From: Synchiropus splendidus
Lineage: Eukaryota > Chordata > Actinopteri > Syngnathiformes > Callionymidae
Assembly (NCBI RefSeq): GCF_027744825.2
Contig: NC_071349.1
Span: 8,030,001-8,094,000, forward strand
Length of the DNA stretch: 64,000 nucleotides
Direction of reading: 5' to 3'
Numbering within the stretch: position 1 is the stretch's first letter; the number at the start of each line of letters is the position of its first letter. Below the pieces are notes generated by a model that saw only the letters and a list, made by a program, of their open reading frames with translations, was not told where the DNA came from and did no database searches. Below are positions 56,256-64,000 of this stretch, piece after piece. Position numbers and translations under genes: made by a program.

Positions 56256-56960
56256 GTGAGTATTACCCGCATTCTTTCTCTGCTTAGCGCATGGATCTGG
56301 GGGGGACATGGACAGACAATTGGATTGCGTTACTGTGCCAAGGATTCTCCCGTACATAGGCTGGTAACTGTCTTAATAGGCTCTGTTAATGACTGTAATT
56401 GGCCATGCTGTAATTCTGTGCTGTAATGTTGGGGGGTAATTGATTTTCTTCCCTCTTCCTCTGTCCTGTGGAAAGCTGCTGCTACATTATCCAAGCTGGT
56501 CCATTTGATCAGAGATGCTTGCTTGCCTGTTTGACGATCTGTGCTGGGGAGCAGGGGCCCGTGGAGGGAGAGTGAGACAGGAAAAAAAGTCAGGCTGTGA
56601 TAGTCTGACGGACAGAGAGAGGACAGAGACACTGGAATTATGTGACATGAATAATATGTTGGTAAGAATGAGCAGTGGCCGCTTGCGTCAGTGAGCGGGT
56701 CTGGAGGAGAGAGGAGGGAAACATCAGAGTCAGGACTCATGATAGACAGCCACACCTGAGTCAGGCCTGGATGGACACACACGCACATATTGGTGAAATG
56801 CAATGAAACTTTGGACACTCAATCGGGCTAAACACATCCGCATGCTTCGCTTTTTCGACGGAGAGAGGTCGGGATGAAAAGTAACCTCGGCCAAGAGCAA
56901 GTAACACGGAGCAGATTTCAGAAATCCTTGAGATGGAAAGGAAAACTGAGGTGCTGTCTC

Positions 56961-57006
<46 letters not shown>

Positions 57007-57032
57007 CAGATAGACAGATAGATAGATAGATG

Positions 57033-57063
<31 letters not shown>

Positions 57064-57072
57064 GGATGGATG
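56961..57072 (+). repeat. GATA/GACA/GATG tetranucleotide microsatellite
   Basis: About 28 tetramers, mostly gata, with interspersed gaca and gatg. It lies 700 bp after the splice donor of the putative first exon. Confidence 0.97.
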
Positions 57073-57197
57073 GGTTACTAAACAGACATGGCGACATGTA
57101 AGATACTTGTGACTTATCTAGATTTATTTGAGCATTTGTGAAAAGAAAACAAGCCTTTTATGCCCCGAATGATGGATGGACTAAGAGATTACACACC

Positions 57198-57199
<2 letters not shown>

Positions 57200-57246
<47 letters not shown>

Positions 57247-57250
57247 GCAC
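57200..57250 (+). repeat. CA dinucleotide microsatellite
   Basis: About 21 tandem CA units followed by acgcacgcacg. Confidence 0.97.
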
Positions 57251-57639
57251 GGGTTTAAACACTTAAATGGAGAAACGTGCAGAACAAGTGTGATGATCTG
57301 ACAGGCCGTGATGGGAATACGGCTTAGTGCCATCGACTGAATAAAGAAACATATCGGGGGACTTCCTTTCTGAGATGAAATATGAGCTCAATTTGCCGTT
57401 TTGAATGACCAAGTGTGGCTTCACTTGGAAACGCATGAATGTTAACAGACAGAGTACATTAATGGGGATCAAATAAATGTGCGTTTATGCAGCAAAGTGA
57501 ATTTTTCACAATTTTTTTATGCAGCGTTTTTGTGAATTTGCGAGTGGATATTGAAAGCTAGTAGAGCTGTGACATGTATTGTCAAACCAGATGAAGGAGA
57601 GCATTGAATGAAAATCAAAAACACTTGCTTGTTCTAGCT

Positions 57640-57720
57640 ACAATTCAGGTTCTCTCCAACCCGAGAGTTGCTACAAGCTGGAGTTGAACCAGCAACCTTA
57701 TTGCTGTGAGGCCACATACA
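57640..57720 (-). mobile_element. Fragment of the widespread SINE-like repeat (head)
   Basis: On the minus strand it reads cctcacagcaataaggttgc then tggttcaactccagc, matching the 5' part of the element at 38325 (ctcagcaagaagg, gttcaaatccagg). ggttcaactcc is close to a pol III B box. Confidence 0.55.
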
Positions 57721-58472
57721 GGCAATAAGTATTGTGACTTAATACTCTCTCTCAAATGTGTTCAGTCAGTGGCCCCTCAGATTTGTGGGGCCAGACCTGG
57801 CTACCTCCTGATCCCTGTCCTGACTGACATCTCTGTTTACCCAAATTCTCCATTCTGCCCCGAGCTGCCTCCTTCTCAGGTGTGCTGCAGTGCAGTTTCT
57901 TCTCGGGGCACACACCAATGAACGTCTCCTTAGATCCCGCGGATTCGCTTGGAAGGCACAAACTGGGTTGAGCTGATACACCCAGGACCCAAAATGGCTG
58001 CAGAGTCCAGCTGTAAACAAAGAGCTGACTTTTGAGCTGTTTTAGCTCATAAATCTAGCCGGTGTGCTTTTCCATTAATTAGACAGCAGCGCTCAGGCGC
58101 TGACGACCGGCCTGCTGCTCCGGCTTATTTATTTACCTGGAGTAATGTGCACTTTATCTTCCCATCCAGCCAACACGGCCATTCCTGCACGCTGTGACTC
58201 CAAACTCACCGGAATGTTACTGAAATTTAGCATTAATGATGGTATAGTGTCACTTATCTCAGAAGGATCTCTGCTGCTTTGATTTAGCTGAGGGTTTGAT
58301 CTAGGAGTCCAAGTCTGGAGTTCACATACGAGTCATATTATATGGCTTTACAATCATATAGTGAGCTCAAAATTCAATTTTAGTGTGGCAAACCCAGCCC
58401 ACGTTTAACATTGACAACTTTGAAGATTACATTCTTCAAGTGGACATAATAAAAGTCAGTTCACCTCAGTGA

Positions 58473-58735
58473 GCCCGGCTAGCTCAGTCGGTAGAGCACG
58501 AGACTCTCAGGGTCGTGGGTTCGTGCCCCACGTTGGGCGCTTCTTTTGTACATCTTCTGGACTAGTATTTATCTATTATTATTATTTTATTATTATTTAT
58601 CTATCTATTTATTTATTTTTGGACGTATAGTTTTGTTTTTGGAAACCGGAGGCCTCAGACCGAAATTTTGTTGCCATTATATAGTGATATGTTTTTGTGC
58701 AATGACAATAAAGAAAGTCTAAGTCTAAGTCTAAG
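58473..58735 (+). mobile_element. tRNA-Lys-derived SINE with deleted anticodon loop
   Basis: 58473-58539 matches tRNA-Lys(CTT) along its whole length: gcccggctagctcagtcggt with a perfect A box at 58480-58491, an acceptor end cgttgggcg, and a B box ggttcgtgccc at 58518-58528 with one change. Six bases covering the anticodon are missing: the usual gactcttaatctcaggg is gactctcaggg, as if deleted between ctc repeats. The following 195 bp are AT-rich and end in caatgacaataaag and tandem gtctaa units (58717-58735), a LINE-like 3' tail. It is a SINE or tRNA pseudogene fused to a LINE tail, not a working tRNA gene. Confidence 0.7.
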
Positions 58736-59659
58736 ACTCCAGGTAAAGGAAAACTTGAGAAGTGGAATGGAAAGAAGATGCACTGTGTGTTGAACGGATG
58801 AACCACAGAGAAGCTTCATGCTAGCATTGGCTTCCAAACATTAAAAAGCTGCCTTCATCTCGGGTCTTACCTGCTCTTTTGGCTGAGTTTGACACACCCG
58901 AGTTAAACAAATAATCTTGCACCCAACAAAATGCTGTCATTGTTCACTCTGAATTTACACTTAAATAGTTTCCGTTGTCCACAGGTGCCAAAGATTTGAA
59001 GCACCACATAACACATTGATATTCATGAAACAGTTAAACGGAAAATTGGCATTTATTCACTGGAAAAAGAAGTTTAAGCTAAAATTGCTATCAGTGTCCC
59101 ACTTAATAACTGATGGCTAATGTTAGCATGTTTGTGGCTAGCATAGCTAATCTCCACTTGCTAGCCTGTGGAAGGGCATTGCATGAACACTGCTCTTGCT
59201 ACAGTATCAACACGTGCACTTTAAATTAGTTTGGAACTAGTGAGCCTTGTAAAATGACTCGGTGGGCCAGATTGGGACCTGGAGCCTGGAGTTAGACACC
59301 TGCTGGAGGGGCTGGCTGATATTATACCGTCTCTGTGTCGCCATTAAAAGACTGAAAGAGACCAGATCGAGGAGCTGTTGCGCCTAGTTTGGTCTTTAAA
59401 TCCCTTAGAGACAAGTAAAAGAACAAGTGGACACGTTAGAAAAAAGAGATTTGAGCCGGCGCCAGGATCTTCTGGAGATATTCGACAGATTGTGGGAATC
59501 ACTTTTTATGGCACTTTTGGGTGGGTTTTTGTCTGGGAACAGATTGACCGAACAAAGAAAGAGGTGAGACCAAGGTAGTAGTTGGTGTTAGAGGCCCCAG
59601 GAGAATGAAAGATGACACCAAGCTGGATGCTGGACCTGGAAGAATGTGGTCCTGGACGG

Positions 59660-59720
59660 GCATCAAAGTCAAGTCCAGTTTATTTGAACCTTTCCTGAAA
59701 CTTCAAATGATTTAATAAGA
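59660..59720 (+). repeat. Possible fragment of a common fish repeat
   Basis: gtcaagtccagtttatttga resembles the frequent teleost string tcaagtcaagtttatttgta. Only about 20 bp are convincing. Confidence 0.2.
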
Positions 59721-60310
59721 GGGAAACACGGAGGGATATTAAGAGCTCAGCCGGAGGGGAGGATGGTAATTATGAGAGAAATTCCAGAAGAGAACTTGTC
59801 AGTCGTAAATAAACATCTTGGGTTTTTTTTTTTTTCTGTAGCAACCAAATTCCAATAAGCTGTGCTAATTAGTGTTTTGGGTTTTGCACCAACCGATCAG
59901 TGACAGTGACATGTTTGGAGGCATCCAGCAGCAGCTCTCTCTGGAACGCTCCAAACATAATTAAATGATCTTTAATCAAGAATGAGACCCAAAACAAAAA
60001 AAAAAAACAACTTCTTCCCCCACAACTGAGGTGGACCGAAGCACTCTGAACAACCGCCATCCAGATTGAAATAAATGTGAGTCATTTATGGCCGCAGAAA
60101 AAATGATGAAGACGAAAAAAAAAAAAACAACTGCCGACAAACGAATAATTACTACAACCCCCTTATTATCAATTTAACAGCCCTCTCCATCGCACTCTCC
60201 TGAAGGGAAGCAACACAAAGGCTTTAATTCTATGAAAGGCTTGAAGTTTATCAGGAGCCGAAACACATTCGGCTTGTTGGACGGAAGAAGAAGTGGATCA
60301 GTGTTCCAAA

Positions 60311-60381
60311 ATATGGGATGGATGGATGGATAGATGGTCAGTTAAAGGGCGACAGGATGACAAGATGGATGGATGAGTGGA

Positions 60382-60419
<38 letters not shown>

Positions 60420-60469
60420 GGATGGATGGATGGTCAGTTAAAGGGCGACAAGATGGATGGATGAGTGGA

Positions 60470-60508
<39 letters not shown>

Positions 60509-60593
60509 TATGGATAGATGGCTGGATGGATGGATGGATGGATGGATGGTCAGTTAAAGGGCGACACGATGACAAGATGGATGGATGAGTGGA

Positions 60594-60683
<90 letters not shown>

Positions 60684-60830
60684 GGATGGATGGATGATGA
60701 TAGATAGATAGATAGATGATAGATGGATGGATGGATGGATGGATGGACGAACGGACGGATGGACGGATGGATGGTCAGTTAAAGGGCAACACGATGACAA
60801 GATGGATGGACGAGTGGAAAAGATAGATAA

Positions 60831-60913
<83 letters not shown>
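60311..60913 (+). repeat. Higher-order GATA/GATG minisatellite
   Basis: A complex unit, ggtcagttaaagggcgacac then gatgacaagatggatggatg and agtggaaaa, occurs four times (starting near 60335, 60432, 60548 and 60772), each followed by a gata run and a gatg run of different length. In the second copy the gatgacaa part is shortened. The last unit has gaca instead of the first gata repeats. Long reverse-strand frames rich in YLSI here are repeat artefacts. Confidence 0.95.
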
Positions 60914-60914
<1 letters not shown>

Positions 60915-62693
60915 GTATGTCGGCAGGTTGATGGACAATAGGGGATGAATGGGTTAACTGAAGAAGCAATGGAACAAAGGAACAATAAAAGATGGATGGG
61001 TGAATCAATAAGCAAATTGAGCGAAGGATATCGAATGTTTGCAGGCAGAAGAATGAAGACTACAATAGAAGATAGAAGGGATCAAAGCTAAGTGGAGGGG
61101 CGAATAGATCAGTGAAGAGATGAGACAGTGAAATGACAGTCATATTAAGGCAGAGACAAACAATGTTACATTTGAAAGCAGCAGAGTCACTGAGAGGGAA
61201 TGGTGTGAAAGACAAAGCTTCCTCCTGTCTTCCATGGTGAGAGGGAGAGAGAGAGAGAGTCGGGCTGATGGACTGATGGATGGACTGCGCTGCCGTCAAC
61301 AGCAGACCTTAATGATGCAGATCCCACTGCTGACTAGTCCACTCTGTTGATTGGATCTGACCCCGTTATCAGGTTAAAGACGGTCATCCACCACCACAGC
61401 AGCCTAGCAGTCGGGCATCCCAAGATGCATCTGTACAGGAGTATCGATCCCCGCTTGGGGCTTGAGCAATAAACAATGTGTTTTCTAGCATGACAGCTTA
61501 ACTCTCCTCCAAAGACCCAGTGGGAGCAGGAAGGGCTGGTATTCCAGACGGCCTTCCAATCTGTCAGAGACCACGGAGCATGGTGACCCAGATCGCAGCG
61601 GCTTGACACGTGAAGCAAGGGGGAGACAAGTTTGGAGGTGTAGGAGACTTTCATTTACATTTTTATGGCTTTTTCAGCGAGTGACTCAGCAAGAATAATG
61701 ACCTGCAGCTGACCCCGCCCCCTCCGCTCGCCCCGCCATATCTTCCTGATAAATCACAATCATCTCTTTAATATTTAATAAGAACGACTGGGCAGACACT
61801 AAAGTCTTCCAATTACGCCACCTAAGATGAATGTACGCTGGAGCCAATAGAAAAGAGCTGTAGCAGGACAGAACATGTTTAGGTCGTGGAATATTTTCCC
61901 CCTTCATTCTGGTCACACAGACCTGGAATGTCAATGTGGTTGTGGGACCTGAGCAATGCTACAGCACACCTTTGTCTTGTCCCAGAGGAAAAAATATCTA
62001 ACCTTGAAAACAAGGTTCTATTTATTTAGTGAATTTACATTTAACAAGATAACAAAACCATGACCAAATTGACTCTAGCGAACGTAGTTCATTATCTCCA
62101 TCTGTTGCCAGTCGATGACAGCAGATCCCAGAAAGTGATTCATCATTTCCTCTTTAGAACGTGAAGTGGAAAACAATTGGTTTGCAGTAATGTGTTGTAC
62201 CATAGATAACGCAGTAATTAACAAGCAGGTCGACTCTAAATATCACAGACCGCTCGAAGGAAAAGACTGAAATGAAATAATTCGCCAGACGCAGATGTCT
62301 TGAAAATACTCTGCAGTCTTTGAGAAATTAAAACAAATTCGGCCCAGTCGCTTCTGAAGAGTCAAATCCATGCAGCGTTTAAAGTACTGAAGCTGAAACA
62401 CACCATTGGTTCGGTTGGGTTGGGTTCTGGACACAGTCCGCGTCTCGGGTTGAACCCAAATTATACCCAATATTTATTAGAGAGTCTTACCTGGAATTCT
62501 GTTTGTTTTGAAGTACACACATTGTGCCCCCAGAGACAGAGTCCACCTCATAACACACAAGATGCATAATTTTCCCCTTTCATCTGACTCCTTTTTTCCT
62601 CGAGTTCCTGTATAAATAGTTAGTGATCTCTGTGCATCATGAAATCCAATTTTAGAATGATGATCTAGTGTTTGACTGCTTGTTACTTGAGGT

Positions 62694-62730
62694 CCTCAAT
62701 CTGAATCCTGAATCCTGAATCTGAATTCTG
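62694..62730 (+). repeat. Short tandem cctgaat/tctgaat repeat
   Basis: Imperfect units of ctgaatc(c) resembling the satellite tail of L2-type LINEs. No LINE body is visible beside it. Confidence 0.4.
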
Positions 62731-62864
62731 CGTGATATTTAGAAAAATATTGGGACCTCAGACCCCCAACCCTCCCTTTTCCACACGCACTTTTTACCCA
62801 ATATTACTGCCCTGAATGTATTTTATCAATATGATTCATGCTAAAAATATTCTCAAAGCAACAA

Positions 62865-62965
62865 CCTCCTCCGACAGCAGGTGGCAGTAGTGTTACTGCA
62901 CTCAAAACACATGCATGAAGCGTGTAGAAGAAGCTAGACGAACAAGAAAACCTTCAAAACGTTAT
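62865..62965 (+). repeat. Dispersed repeat with CTCF-like core, copy 3
   Basis: ccgacagcaggtggcagtag at 62871-62890 and aagaaaaccttcaaaacg at about 62945 match, in order and spacing, the copy at 4565-4690. Confidence 0.5.
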
Positions 62966-64000
62966 AACAGACAGGTAAATATTGATTTATTTCAGTGATT
63001 CTATTGAATGTTGTGATTTATAAAGTCGAGTCAGATGTTGCTGGCAAGCAAACGTGTGCTTCTGAGCGACAGCATCATGCACATCATGAATCTCCATCAG
63101 CAACTGGATTCTTCAAGCTACAAAACTTTGGTTTTACCTCCTTAGGCAGTTAGAATCAGAGGTGGAGAGGACAGTTCTAGTGACAATGAAAGAAATGAAG
63201 GTAAAGGTAAACCCACAGAACACCTCCAAAAGCAAATCCCTTCTCAGCGAGCCTTTTTTCCGAACAGACCTTGGAGTTTTAGTGAAAAATGTTGCCGTGT
63301 TTTTAGCAATTCTGCGTACAAAGGAGCGACTGAAGAGAGCCTTCACACACAGGCTCCTCCACTCAGTGATAGGCGGAGGTAACTAAGCAGCATAGAGGCT
63401 GCGGAGCGTTCAGCTGAGGGAATATTTGCAGTAGAAATGGACTTCTATAAAAGACGTGACAACCAAAGGCAGTGGGAAAACCTATTAGAAAAAGTGGCGT
63501 GCTTTAAAATGAGTCAAAACCGAAGCCTCCCTCCCTCAGTGAAGCGCAGCATATGTTTCTCTTTGTGTTGGTATTTTTCCTGCCGCAGCCTCCGGCTCCG
63601 TCTTCTCGTGTCTGTTGTGGTACCTGCCTCTGTTCTTGGCAGGCTACTAAAGCCTACTTTTTGGATCCGGTTTGACCTTTCTGACTGCAAATGTTTTAAG
63701 CGCGCACACTGGCAGCGGCGCAGCTCTCTGCATACGTACACAATGTGCCGGGCGAGGGAGGGATTTGATGCGATCGATATCAGATTTCAGCTGTTTCCCT
63801 GCGAGCTTTCATCCTGAGTGGCAGCCTTGACTGACTTCCTTCTGCTTATGCAATTCCACACTTCTCGCCCTCATTCCTCTCCTTACTCCGCACCCATTAC
63901 TCTTCTGTTATCTGTATGTCTCTCCTTCGCTCGGCCTGGGTCCCCATCCTCCTCTTGTTTTCACCTCGCCCTTCATCTTCCCCATCATAATCATCTTCGT

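Larger units (their letters stand above)
56256..64000. other. Putative first intron of the 56-kb gene; no coding exon recognised
   Basis: Holds GATA and CA microsatellites, SINE fragments, a higher-order GATA minisatellite and a CTCF-like repeat copy. About 59740-60000 and 61690-61930 are relatively complex, with TAATTA-type sites, and could be conserved non-coding elements. Open frames at 63134-63817 show no known domain. Confidence 0.5.

Noticed and set aside
56961..57072. CRISPR-like array
   Set aside because: It is a tetranucleotide microsatellite with no spacers, in a eukaryotic genome.
58473..58539. A functional tRNA-Lys gene
   Set aside because: The anticodon and part of its loop are deleted and the B box is altered, so it cannot decode.
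60438..61015. Long minus-strand frames rich in YLSIYLSI or CLSVCLSV
   Set aside because: They are translations of GATA/GACA arrays with no other coding signal.
63134..63817. ORFs near the right edge as coding exons of the 56-kb gene
   Set aside because: No recognisable protein motif and no well-matched acceptor/donor pair around them.

Overview
The window is vertebrate nuclear DNA, most likely from a teleost fish. Coding sequence is sparse and split into short exons with GT/AG borders. The repeats are of fish type: 3' ends of L2/Maui-like LINEs, a tRNA-derived SINE, a widespread teleost SINE-like repeat, palindromic MITEs, and long GATA/GATG and CA microsatellites. There is no bacterial or viral gene organisation. 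The species cannot be named from the sequence.

One complete protein gene was reconstructed: nardilysin (nrdc, older symbol nrd1), an M16-family zinc metalloendopeptidase. It lies on the minus strand from the start codon at 43484 to the stop at 1773. I could place 31 coding exons. Every junction has AG/GT borders and consistent phase. The exon lengths sum to 3234 nt, which is 1077 codons plus a stop with no internal stop. The zinc site is visible (HFLEH in exon 3 and the distant Glu across exons 5/6), as is the acidic stretch in exon 2 that is the hallmark of nardilysin. The 3' UTR runs to a probable AATAAA at 1249-1244.

Layout: 1-1772 is 3' UTR and downstream flank, with half of a MITE near 590-697. 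1773-43484 is nrdc. Its largest intron (18926-26929) holds most of the mobile-element debris: an inverted-repeat element, a short hAT-like ORF, an interleaved duplication and a truncated L2. 43485-44500 is the nrdc 5' end and a probable shared promoter with inverted CCAAT boxes and a perfect CRE. 44500-55350 is mostly unassigned, with two weak plus-strand exon candidates, CTCF-like motifs and two L2 remnants. 55350-56255 is a GC-rich, CpG-rich block ending in a strong plus-strand splice donor, which is probably the non-coding first exon of another gene whose coding part lies beyond the window. 56256-64000 would be its first intron, with microsatellites, a SINE carrying a tRNA-Lys-like head that lacks its anticodon loop, and a higher-order GATA minisatellite.

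The points most worth a second look are: the open, acid-free, basic reading frame directly upstream of the nrdc ATG, where mammals have an N-terminal presequence but this sequence has no ATG; a protein-like cryptic exon in intron 11 that would act as a poison exon; a dispersed repeat family that carries CTCF-like cores; and the unassigned promoter at 56 kb. I did not find a clearly new biological system.
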